64,000 bases of DNA from Vigna angularis (GCF_016808095.1 NC_068973.1:37318077-37382076); one strand, 5' to 3'; counted from the stretch's first letter, positions 35,909 through 49,553 are shown. Numbers and translations: made by a program. The notes: a model not told the origin generated them from the letters alone.

Positions 35909-36714
35909 GTCAGGTAACAGCAGTGAAGAGTGAAGAAGAAGAAGTGGCAAAAATAAAAAGGAGGAAGAAAAAGAGAGACTTGCACGTTTCGTGTGTTGTT
36001 CCTGACCACATAATACAACACGGAAGACTCATACCCTCTTCGTCATTTAACAGTTAAGATATAAAAGTAAATAAAAAACATGTGGATATCCATTATTTAC
36101 AATGATTTTTTTTCCATCTTAGCTATATTTATTTATAAAAAATATTCTTTTGACATACTTAAATTTTTTTTACATTTATTTAATATTATTTTTTCTTTTT
36201 TAGAAAATACAAAATTTTATATTTTATAATCATTTTACTTATTGTGTTAAATGAATTATGTGTTAAACGAAGGTAAAAAGCGTCTCGGAGTACCATTTCT
36301 CATTTATTTATTTTACTCGCGTGGACAAACCTTTTAAATATAAAAGAAATACTCATAGTTATTCACATAATTACATACACTGTGAGTAGTCTTTATCAGA
36401 AGTTTGACATGAAATTGGAACATTTGTAGCAAGTTTTTACGAGAAAAAGTTACTTAAGCAAGCAATATCAGTTGAATTTCTTTTTCTTAGAAGGAAACAA
36501 AAACACGGAATATGTTCTTTATTACTTAATTTAATATTGTTGGTACTTCTGGATTGACAGTCGTGTAGTGTTACCGTCGTACTTTAATTTTCAAAAAATG
36601 AACGGATAAAGGAAAATAGGAGGAGAGCATTTAAATTTATCCGCTAAGAAATAACGGAAACGAGAAATTAGGGTTTTGTGAGGGTTTCTGATCAGTTAAG
36701 GGAAGCGAGAGAGG
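35909..36714. promoter_or_regulatory. Divergent promoter region between TIC55 and DBR1
   Basis: TIC55 (minus) and DBR1 (plus) start about 800 bp apart head to head. GA-rich leader sequence of TIC55 lies at about 35909-36000, and the DBR1 leader at about 36600-36714. The middle is A+T-rich. No shared motif was recognised. Confidence 0.5.
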
Positions 36715-39700
36715 ATGAAGATTGCGGTGGAAGGGTGCATGCATGGCGACCTGGACAACGTGTACAGAACCCTACAGCACTTGGAGAAATCCCAGAACAC
36801 GAAAATCGACCTTCTCCTCTGCTGCGGCGATTTCCAAGCGGTTAGGAACGAACAGGATTTGAAGAGCTTGAACGTCCCGCCCAAGTATCGCTCCATGAAT
36901 TCCTTCTGGAAGTACTATTCCGGCGCCGAGGTTGCCCCTTACCCCACCATCTTCATCGGCGGCAATCACGAAGCGTCCAATTATCTCTGGGAACTGTTAG
37001 TTCACCTCAGCTTCACATTCTAATAACTGTTCTGTTGCAATGCGATTTAGGGTTTCGACAATTGTTTGTTTAGGACGACAACTGTGACTTAAAAACATTG
37101 ACTTTCGTGCCAAAATTACGGTCACGGACTGTTCTTCTAAAATCTTGACTGTTGCTGTTTTGGTAAGCTTTTGGTACGTGTTTGTTTTAGGTACTATGGA
37201 GGATGGGTTGCTCCTAATATCTACTTCTTGGGAGCTGCTGGGGTGGTGAGGTTTGGGAATGTCCGAATTGGTGGTCTCTCTGGGATCTATAATGATCGAC
37301 ACTATAAATTAGGTTGTTTATCTGTTTGTGAATTGTGGATTTTAAAGTGTTGAATCTGAATTGGGCGTTTGTTTGCCGATTACTGAATGATGTTAGGTGT
37401 TTTTTTGAGCAGGACGTTATGAGAGGCCTCCCTATGATCAGAGTACCATTAGGTCTGTGTATCATGTTCGTGAGTATGATGTTCGCAAACTAATGGAACT
37501 TAAGGAGCCCATTGATGTTTTTCTTTCGCATGATTGGCCACTTAGAATCACTGATTATGGGGATTGGAAGGAGCTTGTTCGGCGCAAGCACTATTTTAGG
37601 CAAGAGGTGGGGCTTGTTGAAATTTTTGAACTTAATGAAACTGCTAGAGTTTAGTAATTATTATTCTGCGTGTTGCGAATGCTGGATTTTGATTTGCTTG
37701 TATTGCTTTTTGTCAAGGATTCAGCAACATTGAGAAAGCAATGAGCTAAGAGCTGGGATGATAGTCTCGTGTCTGTTTTATTAAAAAAATGAGAAACATA
37801 AATTTATTTCAGGGGAATGTGAAACCATCATATGCATTATCATTGAGCTTTATGTCCTGTTCGGATGGAACTTCTTAACAAGTAACTGTCGGACGAAAAA
37901 AAAAAATGGCTTTTAAGTTCAAAATAGATGTTAAATTAGAGCACTTCTAAATTAGCTTATACACCATCCGCCAGCTAATTTTGAACTTTTTTCATATTTC
38001 ATTTTATCATCTGTTTTTTTTCTCCTAAACGTATTTATTGAGAATCTGTTCCAGATAGGACTATAGTCTTTGATAATTTGTGTAGTGTTTAATTATTTCT
38101 ATAACAAGGCAGTATCTTGTTTTTTTACCTAATAAGGCTTATATCTGTCAGATAGAGGAAAAAAGATTAGGGAGTAGAGCTGCTGCTGAACTTCTAGAAA
38201 AACTGAAACCAAATTGTTGGTTTTCGGCTCACTTACACTGCAAGTTTGCTGCTCTGGTTCAGCATGGGGAAGGAGGTCCACTGACAAAATTCCTTGCACT
38301 GGACAAATGTATTGTCGGGCGTGATTTCTTACAGGTATAGGCATACAGTGATAATTTTCAGGGTTAATCTTCTGTGATAGCCATTTGAGTTAGGCATTAC
38401 AATCATGGCATGTTCTGTGCCTTTAGATTGTGGAAATTGAATCAGATGCAGGACCTTATGAGATTCGGTATGATGAAGAATGGTTAGCGATAACACGGAA
38501 GTTCAACCCTATCTTCCCTTTGACCACCAAAGGTGCAAACTTCAGGTGTGCGTGTGCATGTGAAATCACCATAACATTATTGACAATTAGGATTTGAGTT
38601 CTCCAATTGTTTAGCTTTTCCCTCTCCCCCTTCAAATAATAATAATAACAATGCCATATGCACTTGCTGACAGAGGTTTAAATCTCGAGATGGAAGATTG
38701 TCTTGAATGGGTTAGAAGCAGGCTTCGTGAGAAGGGGTGCAAACCATTTGAATTTGTCAGAACAGCTCCTTCCTATGATCCTTCACGGTCCAATTTTGGT
38801 GGTGCTTTGACTGGTATTTCTTTTGTTTTCAATTACTAAGCTCACCTTGTAAGCCACCAATCAAAATTTTTTCAGCCTATTTTCTGGATAAAGATATTCT
38901 AATCCTGATCACTTAAGTGATTGGGCTAACTTGTTGGTGTATAATGTTATTCGTGCATACTTTGGGAGTTCCCATGCATGAACATCTTATATGCATGTTA
39001 TGATTAGGCACTGTCGACTATTGTGTCTTCCCATTCTTGTGCTTATGTCAGTAAAAAGTTTGATTTTTTCATTTTGTGGTGCGGTAATACATTAAAATAG
39101 GCTCTAAGTCAAACTAAAAATATTCCTTTAAAATGAATGTCCAATTGTCAATTACATTCTATATTCTGAATTAGTCACAATTATTTAAGAGTTACTTGTG
39201 AGTTAACACTTCTCTTTTGACCTTGTGTATTTACTCCTACTAATTAATTTTTCTGATCTTTCTAATAGTATAGTTTTAGCTTATAGAAAGGAAAACTAAA
39301 AGAGAAAAAGACCGATTTCTTATGCAACAGTGATATCTGTCATTATTTCAGCATGTCATGTCTTGTATTATTTAAAATGTAACTATACAAGTGTTAACTT
39401 TATTTAATTTTCTTCTATTTTCCTTTTCAGTGAATCCCCGGAACCCTCAGACAGAATCTTTTTTGCAGCTTCTGGAACTTCCATATCTTCTTGATAGAAA
39501 TCCTGATGCAAAGGACTTCTCACCTTATCCTTCTCTTTCAGTTAAAAGAGGTAAAGTTTAGCCTTTTTAATGGTCATAGATAAAGAATGGGGTCCATTTT
39601 TTTTACAAAAACTGATAGAAGCGAAATCTGGAGAATATCTTGGAGACATACAATATTTCGTTTTGAGCTAAACAACTTACAATATCTCATATACATTTCT

Positions 39701-39800
39701 AGGCATTAGTGATGATAATGAGGAGATTCCCATTGATGATGTGGATGATGATGATGATGGTGATGCAGAACTACCAAAAGTTGATAACGTTGAAAGTTGA
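36715..39800 (+). CDS. DBR1: RNA lariat debranching enzyme
   Basis: I join eight exons: 36715-36995, 37191-37312, 37413-37606, 38152-38334, 38427-38545, 38674-38813, 39431-39550 and 39703-39800. They give 418 aa, and all phases close. DBR1 hydrolyses the 2'-5' bond of excised intron lariats in the nucleus. The metallophosphoesterase motifs are all present: EGCMHGDLD (with the Cys typical of Dbr1 in place of the usual Asp), [22 protein letters not shown] and SAHLHCKF. The C-terminal lariat-debranching domain follows, and the protein ends in a run of aspartates and a Glu-rich tail. Exon 3 ends at a GTGGGG donor. The exon 5/6 junction (ANF-RGLNL) is the least certain part of the model. Confidence 0.96.
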
Positions 39801-42124
39801 GACCGGGACTTCAAATTTGTGAATCATCGTTTGAAATTAGCACACTGAATTGGTAATTATCTGCAACTAGCATTTTATGCCTAGTACGATATTGACTCTT
39901 GATGGGGCACTCACTAGATTGTGGATTTTCTTTCCCACTAACGAGTAGTTTAGTTGCATGTATATTATTAACTGGCCATTTTTCTTACAATTGCTGTTTA
40001 CTGCATTTTCTGCATCAGGTGGTTCTGTCAAGGGATTTGCTGCTATTGATTGCGTTAGTTCTGTACTGCGCTTCCCTTTTCTTCATCTCTTGGGTATTCA
40101 AAGATTAGAAGCCATGCTTGTGTTTTGGATTTAAAAGCTCATATACAGTTATGCATAGAAAGACATTCAATGACATTGTGAGAATATTCTGAGTGGGTGG
40201 AGTCCTGTCTAGAATGTATGCACATAAAAGCTGTACATTTAAAATTAAGTAAAACTTCAAATAAAAATATAATAGAGATAGAAAAAGTCGTATATCTCAG
40301 GTAATAATAATAATAATTATACTGTTATCAATGATTTTTTTATAATCAATAATAATAATAATAATTCTGTTTTGTTAGATAGAAGTAAATTGAATGTACA
40401 AGTTTCTAAATTGTGGGGATTAAGAAAAATTATGGTGTCTATTAATTCAACTTGAAAGCTAAAAATTTAAATTAAAAATTCGAACTAACTTCGGTGATAA
40501 AACAAGTATTGGTATTGATTCAATGATTCATGAATGAGATAAAATAGTAATTGTTAGACTAACTAAGATTACTTATTTTATCTTAACTAATTTGAGAGGA
40601 ATATCTTTTTAAAATACGTTGAGGCCCAAAGCGATTACAAATTTAAAGGCTGTTATATTTAGTTTTTGACATTGCAATGCAGTTATGACTATTGGTCAGA
40701 ATATTGATGTTTAGATTTTAACAACTTTGTTCCTTAACCACGTGTTTATTTATCAAAATAGCTCTTGATTTTCTTATGTTGTATTTAATTCTAGGTTTAA
40801 TATTTCATTTTTTTTAGAATCTTAATAGGTATCTTATTTATTCATTTTTTTAATTGGGTTTTTATTTTTGAAAAATTAAAACAAATTTGCTGTTAAATTG
40901 AACACATATCGTTTAAGAGGTCATTATTAATTAGATTATTCTAATATGTAATTTCTAATTTTTAAATTAATAAATTGGAGAAATTGTAATTGAATGCAGC
41001 CTTTCTCAGCAATTTGCTTAATCAAATTTTGTTTTCAAAAATTCACTTATTAAGTTGAAAGAAAAGTACGTTCTCTTCATTTTTTCTTATCCATTATTAA
41101 AAAAAAATCACGACTAGTGATATCTTCTGTTAGTACGAAATTGACTATAAAAATTTAATTATTTTAATTTTTTAAAAATAAAGACTTAATTAAGGAAAAT
41201 AAATAAAGACCTATTTAAAAAAATCGTAAAAAAATAGAGATCATTTATACTATTAAACCTTGCTAAGTAAGAACGTGCATTACCCCCACCAAATACACAT
41301 AAGAGAGACACAGTATATGTAGTGCTTATTAATATGGACAATTTTTTAATATATGGGTGCAAACAAAGCAATTGTCATATTTATTATTTTAAAATATTCA
41401 TGTTGTATCTTATAGGTTCATCTAATACCTCGTAATAAATTTTTTCTTTTAAGTCGTATCTTTCCCCAGTTATTAAATATAACTACATATTTTTTCAGAA
41501 TATAATTTTTAAAAATTAACAAAACATATTTTAACTTCTAACAATGCCTAAGCAGTTTTACCATTAAACCTATATAAATAGTGCTTTCAATATATAAATT
41601 ATTAAAAAAAAGATAAGACTTCGCCACACTAGCTACATGCAGGTAACACACATCTTAAGAAAAACTTCCACTGTAACTACTACGTTAACCTAAAGTTTAT
41701 ATGATCTTTTGAATCAAATTGAAGATAATCATGTACTTAGAAAAAGACACGCACTTACACTAATTAAACTTAAATTGAAGTTTATATGATAAAACATCAG
41801 TGTTCAATCACATACAGAAGGCCTTCAAAGTTTATGACAGGTAATGGAAAAAACAATTCTTCTACTAATTCTTCCAAAACAGTTTTTGAGTTTTTTCATT
41901 AATTCTACCAAAACAATGCTTGGTGAGAGAAACCATACAGTAGTTAGAAACAGGAAAATGCATAACCAAATCCTCTATCTACCTACTGACTTCAACCAAC
42001 CACATAAATGTAGTTTTAAATATGCACAATTTCCTAGTTATGTTACCTCTGCTATTGTATCATTATCAAGTCCAAGACTTTGCACATTCAATGCATTGCC
42101 CCAGAAGTACTAAAAATTGGTTCT
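39801..42124. other. Intergenic: DBR1 3' region and peroxidase promoter
   Basis: An A+T-rich region. A (TAA/AAT)n run lies at about 40304-40365. No gene was recognised. The peroxidase promoter should lie near 41600-42124. Confidence 0.4.
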
Positions 42125-44224
42125 ATGGAGACAAGAACAAGAACTCTTTTCCTAGCAATCTCTTATCTTTTTATGTTTTCTTTCGTTTGCTTTGTTAAGG
42201 GTAGCCTCTCTTTCAACTTCTATGCAGCTTCATGCCCATCGGCTGAGTTAATCATAAGAGACACAGTTAATTCATTCTCTTCTACTGATCCTTCTATTCC
42301 TGGAAAGCTCCTTCGCTTGGTTTTCCATGATTGCTTTGTGGAGGTCAGTGTTAAACTGCTTCATGACAAGTGATTTTCTTTTGATTCTAAGCTCAGATGT
42401 TGCATGCATTCACAGTTTTAGCCTACAGTGAGTTTTCTTCATGTGATAATGGTCATTTTATACGCAGGGATGCGATGCCTCTTTGATGCTGCAAGGGAAC
42501 AATACAGAACAAAGTGATCCAGGAAATAGATCTGTTGGAGGATTTTCAGTGATAGATTCAGCAAAAAGGGTCATTGAGAAATTCTGCCCTGGAACTGTTT
42601 CTTGTGCGGACATAATAGCTATGGCTGCTAGAGATGCTGTTGACATAGTAAGTTCTACCACATTGCATGGATGATATTCAAGGAAAAAAAGAGGTTATTT
42701 TGCAACTTTTGATAACCATTTTTTTCACATTTATGTATCAAATGAGAAATATTTGATGTCAAAATACCATTTTTTTTTCAATGGTATATTGACATGACAT
42801 TTCTTTTGGTACTGTTATTAACCGATGGGGACTTGAGAACAGGCTGGTGGACCTAGAATTATGATTCCTACAGGTAGGAGAGATGGGATGATTTCACTTG
42901 CTTCAAATGTCAGACCCAACATTGTGGATACCAGTTTTTCAATGGATGAGATGGTTCAACTCTTTGCCACTAAAGGATTATCCTTACTTGATCTTGTAGT
43001 CCTTTCAGGTGCATCTTCTATGTCCAAAATTAGTTGTAACTTTCCAAGGGAATGATTTTAATTGTAGCAAATTACTCCCTAAGGTTTCTTCAGACTTGAT
43101 ACCTTTATCCTTTTAACTTTTACAGTAACCCCCTCACAGGTTTACACAGAAGAATCTGTTAATGTGATGTAGTTCAAATCTCATGATTGTCACTACAATA
43201 TCCTCTTTTTTGTTGTTGGTTTGTTTATTTTTAACAATTGTTTTCCCTTTGGTTTTCAGCCTTTAGTAACCTTAATTGAGATATTATTATTTGAATTAAT
43301 TCAGTGATTTTGTTTTCAAGTAAACTCCAAAAAATAGTCCATTCTTGTATGTTGGATGTCCCATATAATAAAGTCTCACTTTATCAGTTTGGAAGACTGA
43401 GATAGAGTTAAAATTCACTTCTTAACGTAGTATCTGAATCATAAATTAGAATTTATCATAACAAAATTTATTATCAGATTTATCTCCAACTTGTTATTGA
43501 GTCACTGTCATTTGATGAGAATCTTCCCAACTGTCATCAAATTCACCATATATAACAGTTAAAGGTCATGTTTTGAGTTGTTCAACTGTGTAAATTAATG
43601 ATCCTAGGGAGAAATCACGGTTCAACTAGTTCAGTCCAATTTGGAAAACATTATTGGCCTTTTTCTCTTTCTGTATTTTCAAACAGAGGTGCTTGACATA
43701 AGAACCGCACAACATAATTTATTGTCAGCCACAAAATGTGTTAACCTTTGACACTGTTTGCTTCGAAATCATGCTACATATTTATGTAGTGCTATTTAAA
43801 CTTTTCAGGAGCTCATACCATAGGCACAGCACATTGCAGCTCATTCAGGGATCGTTTTGAAGAAGATTCAAGGGGAAAGCTTATGCTGGCTGACAAAACC
43901 CTTGACAGTGACTATGCTGAAGTGCTGATGGAACAATGTCCATCTGGTGTACAACCATCTGTAAAGGTCAACAATGATCCTCAAACATCTTTGGTCTTTG
44001 ACAACATGTACTACCAAAATCTTCTGGCTCACAAGGGCCTCTTCCAATCAGATTCTGTTCTCATAAGCAATGATAGCACAAGGATATTAGTGGAGGATTT
44101 TGCAAATGATCAAGACCTTTTCTTTCAAAATTGGGCTCAGTCCTTCTTGAAGCTCACCACTGTTGGAGTCAAATCTGGTGATGTGGGTGAAATTAGAATA
44201 TCTTGTGCATCAACTAATGCATAA
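42125..44224 (+). CDS. Secreted class III peroxidase
   Basis: Four exons, 42125-42343, 42468-42647, 42843-43008 and 43809-44224, encode 326 aa. The four-exon pattern is the ancestral plant peroxidase structure. A hydrophobic signal peptide covers about residues 1-26. The distal heme side has R64 and H68 in LLRLVFHDCF, and the proximal heme ligand is H191 in VVLSGAHTIG. Conserved cysteines (ASCP, HDCF, GCDAS, VSCAD, AHC, QCP, SCAS) allow the usual disulfides. Class III peroxidases oxidise phenolics with H2O2 in the cell wall or vacuole. The best relatives from memory are Arabidopsis PRX18 (At2g24800) and PRX46 (At4g31760), the latter next to DBR1 in Arabidopsis as here. Confidence 0.96.
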
Positions 44225-46561
44225 GGGGAAAAATTGATGCAGCTATTGATTTAATTGTAGAAAACAAAGTTGTAAAATGAGGTTTTTCTTATTAGTATCT
44301 TCTGCTTACTTTATTTGTTGTCCTCTCATTTATTTTTTCAGGAGAATAGTCTAAAGGGTTGACTGGGTTTTCTTTCTTTATTTAACTGTTGTTTAATTTT
44401 ATTTGGCTGCTCTTTTCTTCTTCTTTTATTTAGGCTTGGAATTCAAAGAAACACAAAATGAGAATTCTCAAGTGAAAAAAAAATCAAATTGGAGCTTTTT
44501 ACCATCACACAGAATCCAATTCCAAAAACCTGAGATTGCGAGCTAACTTGGACAAATAGTAAGAGTAGTCTAATTTTTAACAATTGGATCAGACTGAACA
44601 AAAATAAAACGATACATGATAAATAACACAAAATATCTATACAAAAAGAATAATTAAATATAATAATACAATAGAAGTAATGAAAGAAAGTTTTATTTTT
44701 TGGTAAAATTAAACATGGAAGTCCAACTAGAAGAAAGTTCAGCCATTGTGAAAATGGGGATGTTATTTGTACAAATAAGCGTATTAAAATATTAAAATTA
44801 GTATAATTAAAATTAAATAAAAGAATGTATAAAAAAAATAAGCATATATCTAAATTTAATTTTTTTTATAAGATATTTAGTGCTTAATTTGTACTATGGT
44901 CTCCAATAGGGACATGCTTGACTTGTTATTGAGATGTGATGAACATTTTGAAGTTTTCTTTGCTGATGGTTTGGATTAATCAACAACGCTAATTATTTGA
45001 TTAAGAGTTTGTTTGTCTTATTGGCTTAGCAGAGAATACTATTGTTTTTGTTTTGCATGAGATATTTTTGGTACATGAGATATTTTCTGTGGTTGAAAAG
45101 AAACACTTACTAAATTTGGATGAAAATTTTTTTAATGGTCAATTTTTTTCTAGAGAAAAATTTAAATTACATTATTCTAAATTTTACTTACAGACTTAAG
45201 AGTTTGAAGTTTTTTCTCATTTGTAAAATTTGTCTCCTTTTTCATATGTTTTCTTCAGTGAGACACCGGTCAAATTATAATTAGGCAAGTTTTGATTAAA
45301 AAGTCTTCAATTAGATATTATTTTTTATTTAATACCAATTGTTTTTTAAAGTTAAACTCGGTTATAATATTTTTGGCTAAAACGTAAATTAAGGTTAATT
45401 TTCAACTAATGTTAAACAAATTGTTTTTACCAATATTGATAAGACTATTTCTTAATTATTGTCAGTACTAGTTTTTTTTTATCAATGATAATAATTTTTT
45501 TTTTATGATTGAAGTTGTCATTTTTAAGTTTTTATTGATATTATTAAAATTATTTATGTACTAATGTAGTTCAAGATTATTCTGAGATGGACATTAGTTA
45601 ATTTTATTTTTTTAGATTAATATTCGATGAGACAATTTTTTAGTAAATGTTAGTCATACTTTTTTTATTGATTTTATAATAATTATTTTTTTGCTGATTT
45701 CTATAAGATTTTTTTGTTGCTGTTAGTGGTATTGTTTAGTCGTAGCCGGAGTATTTTATTCCAAAAAAAAATTAATAAATCTAAAATAATTTTACATAAA
45801 ACATTTAAAGAATCAAACCTTTAAAATAAAATCAATTCAATTTTACACTAAACATAAATATAAAATTCAGTGAGACAATTTTACACAGAAAAGTTGTAGG
45901 CAATAGTGATTTTTTTATTTTTTATTTTTGAATTAATTTTAATTTTTTGAATTAATATTCGTGAGACAATTTTTTTGTAAATAATATTTTTCTTTATTGA
46001 TATTTTTTATAATAATTATTTTTTATTAATTTCTATGTGATTTTTTTGTCAGTGTTAGTGGATTATTTAGTGGTAACCGGAGTATTTTGTTCCAAAAAAA
46101 AGCTTAAAATAAATCTAAATTACTTTTATATAAAACATTTAAAGAATTAAATCTTTAAAATAAAATCAATTCAATTTGATGCATTTGAATTTCTTTAAAG
46201 TTGTAAATTCTCAGTTCAATGCAAGTAAATGTTGTAATGGATAGTCAGCAACTAATCCAATTCTTGCAGTTTTTCTTTTATCGCTTAATTGGATGATGGA
46301 AACCCACCCTTAGCTAACTGTATTAAAAGAATATACTTTGACGTAAATTTTTAATATTTTATTTTATACACATAAATTTTTTATATTTATTTAATATTAT
46401 TTTTTTCTATTTTTTCTTTCTTTCTAAAAGTTTAAAAATTTACTTTTTATAATATTCTTGTAACTTGTCTATGAAATAAATATAAGTGTGTTCCACTTAC
46501 CATTACTTAACTGCATTTTATGGATTTGCTTGTCTTTTATTAATTATTGATGGTTGAAGCA

Positions 46562-46563
<2 letters not shown>
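44225..46563. other. Intergenic, A+T-rich
   Basis: The peroxidase 3' UTR lies at about 44225-44400. The rest has no recognisable gene but holds the duplicated segment at 45620-46190. Confidence 0.4.
45620..46190. repeat. Diverged direct duplication, ~220-240-bp units
   Basis: Segments at about 45628-45860 and 45968-46185 share ordered words: GACAATTTTTT, TTTATAATAATTATTTTT, GATTTTTTTGT, CCGGAGTATTTT, CATTTAAAGAAT and AAAATAAAATCAATTCAATTT. They differ by many substitutions and small indels, so the duplication is old. It is non-coding. Confidence 0.8.

Positions 46564-46642
<79 letters not shown>
46564..46642. repeat. (TA)n microsatellite
   Basis: About 39 TA units, ending 24 bp before the eIF3b relic. 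Confidence 0.95.
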
Positions 46643-46645
<3 letters not shown>

Positions 46646-46665
46646 CTTACTGTCATATCTTGCAG

Positions 46666-47795
46666 CTGGTAAAGAGGAATTCAAAACGGAAGAATCTTTT
46701 TAGTGTCAGTGACTAGAATATGTGCTGGCAAAACAATGGAGAGTACCTTGCTGTAAAGGTTGATCGTTAAGCCAAAAGCAAGAAAAACTCATCTACTGGC
46801 TTTGAGCTTTTTGTGTTAGAGAGAGATAGAAGTGTTGGAGATAGAGAATGAAGATGACAAAATCATTGCAAAAGGGCATAAGTTTGAACTTTACCACGTT
46901 GATGAGCTTCAAACTATGGTAACAACTGAGCATTTTATGGCTACGAATGTTGAATGGTAAACGACGTGCTGATCTTTTTGGTTTTATCTGATGGGTGATA
47001 CATTTCTTTAACTAATACATACACTTATGAAGAAAAGTTGCGACTTCTTTGAGTTCAGTTCTTGAAAGGGAAAATGGGTTTAATATATGCTTTTCATTAC
47101 AATACAGGATTAATAAGAATGATCATATCTCTCAGTTGTTCCATCAACTTTGGCTCTAAATAGTCTGTTTATGTTTTTCAAGTTAAGGTCAATTGTAGTG
47201 TAGGGACGTGTTAAGTAAATCATTGTTATTAATCGTTAACGCTTGAAATATCTCTTTGAATTTTGTTTTAAGAAGAGAACTGGCAGAGATTTAAGATTTT
47301 CTTGGTAGTAAAAATGGAGGAAAGGGAGGAATGACTTGTGAGTTCAACAAAGACTAACATTAATGATTAATATTTGTGTATAAAGAAAAAAGACAGTGGA
47401 ATACTAACCTTTTCCTTTATCTGTTTGGAATATGAATTGTGCATTTTTTTAGTTACTTTTAATGATTTTATGAATGAAGAAATGATTGATGATGAGGTAC
47501 AGAAAGAACCTTTACAGTGTGCTAGTTCTGGTAATAGCTATTTTGGAATGTTCTGTTCATGTTGATGTGATGCACTAAAGTTGATTCTTATTGAGTAAAT
47601 CCATTCTCCTTTGGGTTCTAGTGGCTGACGAGACCACCACCACCTCTGAATCCTGAGAAAGAACTTGAAGAGAAGAATGAGATAGATGAGTGGATGAATG
47701 GAAGATATTTCATGAAGAAGAGAAGTTACAGACACAAGCTTATGGACGAAGAAGTTGAAAAAATGGTTGATGTGGGGAAGGTTGTTTCAACATAG
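46666..47795 (+). pseudogene. eIF3b (translation initiation factor 3 subunit B) pseudogene, internally deleted
   Basis: Fragments in three frames match the eIF3b C-terminal half in order. They are RKNLFSVSD followed by a stop and WQNNGEYLAVKVDR (46683-46780), EDDKIIA and KGHKF joined to HVDELQTM-TTEHFMATNVEW (46850-46955), ENGFNI and YRINKNDHISQ (about 47070-47140), and RPPPPLNPEKE with a degenerate charged tail ending at 47795. At least two in-frame stops occur. About 80 codons of WD-type propeller are missing between KGHKF and HVDEL, and about 480 bp of unrelated DNA separates the last two pieces. A TTGCAG acceptor before 46666 and a GTAAAC donor after 46955 suggest a DNA duplicate that kept introns, not a processed copy. 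eIF3b scaffolds the eIF3 complex; this copy cannot encode it. Confidence 0.85.
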
Positions 47796-49553
47796 CAGGA
47801 CAATGGTAAGGAATGATTTAGTGAAGTATTATCATTACTTCATTGTAGACATGTATTTTAATTATATATGTTACTTACGATGATAACAATTATTTGTATT
47901 AATAGGTGTCAAGGCAAAAAAAGTCTTAAACCGGAGACATAAACAGAGTTATTTACTGTAATTGAATACCTCCTAGCTCTCTGCCTTAGACTTTCAGAAA
48001 AATCGGCGTCCAAATATTGAGATTGTTCTTCAACTATCGCTTTTCCTCTTCATGAGGTAACAATTGACAACTTGCTTTCAATTTCATTCCTTTCATATTC
48101 AAAAATACCAATTGTCCTTATTATTATTAAAAGAAGGGATTGAAAATAGAATCAGATTCTGTAAGCCTAAGCATGAGCTACGATACCAGGTTTAACTCCA
48201 ACCACAACTTCATTTCAACATATGTATGGATAAAAAGAAAACTACTTTTTTGAAAGTTCATTCGTGAACTGAATTTTTCTCCAAGAAAATAACTTCAAAA
48301 CTCTGTGATGTTTTTCACTTTTTTATATTTTATAGTATTCTTCGACGTTTTCAAACCAGCAAATTGCAAAGCATCGCCACTTTCTCATAAGAGTTTGGTA
48401 CGGTGAACGAGAAGGAAATAGAACAATTTTTTACACTAAAAAACAGCATACGGTGAGACAAAAGGCCATTATTGATCATAATCATACACAGCTTAGTCAT
48501 AGTTATTAAATTATTAAATTGAAAACATACAAAACGAATGACACGCAAAAGATAATCCCGATTAAAGCTATGACCAAAACGTCTTTAACTCATTTTTTTA
48601 TAGTTTCTGTGAGCATCCACCTCTTCACTCATTCCAGCTTAAAACCACAACTCTCTAAAGCTATATTCATTTGTCTGTACAGTAACAAGTTTGGTACAGT
48701 TTTATTTTAAAGCCATGACAATATTCTGAACAAAAAGACAGCACAATCCTTTAAAATAGTAATCATCATCATTGCTGTCCCAATCCCAGCACAGCACTTA
48801 TGTTATCATCCAATAGAATAGAAGTATCTTAACACGACGCAAAAAGTACGTTTAGTGTGCTGTTTGATTCTAAAAATCAACACCATGGTTGGTTGATCAA
48901 TGATTTGTGAGAATCATGAATCATAATAAAACCAAAACAGGGTAAGCCAAAGCACCCATTGTATCGGTGTTGGTCGGTACTTTTGCAATGTTCTTCGATC
49001 AAACTTTCACAAAAAAATTAAACAGTTGCTTACGTTTGATAAGATTAATGTTAAGAGCTTGAAAAAATATAGTGTTGATAAAGAAAAGGGGGTTTCCTAG
49101 TGCTACGTAATAAGGAACTTTTCCACAGCATGTGAGGTTCCATTCCATTACATTTCCTCCCTAGGCAGCTGCCACCCACCTCAGTAGCCGCCCACCTACC
49201 AAAAGATTCACCGACCAAACCTGTCGTTTCCCCATCCCATAGAAAAATGCCACAAACCCAACCCAAACGTGCACAATTACAATTTCACTGATGCTAAAAA
49301 TGAACCCTTTTTCGTCATTCCCATGTCCCACTACTTCTAATTTTATAAATAAAATCCCAAAACAAAAGTAATGGCAGAAATTCTAATGGACCGAAATTCA
49401 GTGAATTATTTATTACTCACCGAAAAAAGAGCCTAATAATACACCGATAACGAGGACCAAGCGGAAGGGGATGCGAAATTAAATCATCTAAATAAACATT
49501 TAATATTAAAAAAATACACTGTTATATTTTATTTATTTATTAATCTAAAACTT
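47796..49553. other. Intergenic and 3' region of the DUF1336 gene
   Basis: No supported gene. The part near 49300-49553 is probably the 3' UTR of the minus-strand DUF1336 gene. Confidence 0.4.

Noticed and set aside
48351..48790. Possible coding tail ending VLGLGQQ on the minus strand near 48750-48790
   Set aside because: Only about 14 residues look coding-like; no upstream exon or splice acceptor supports it.
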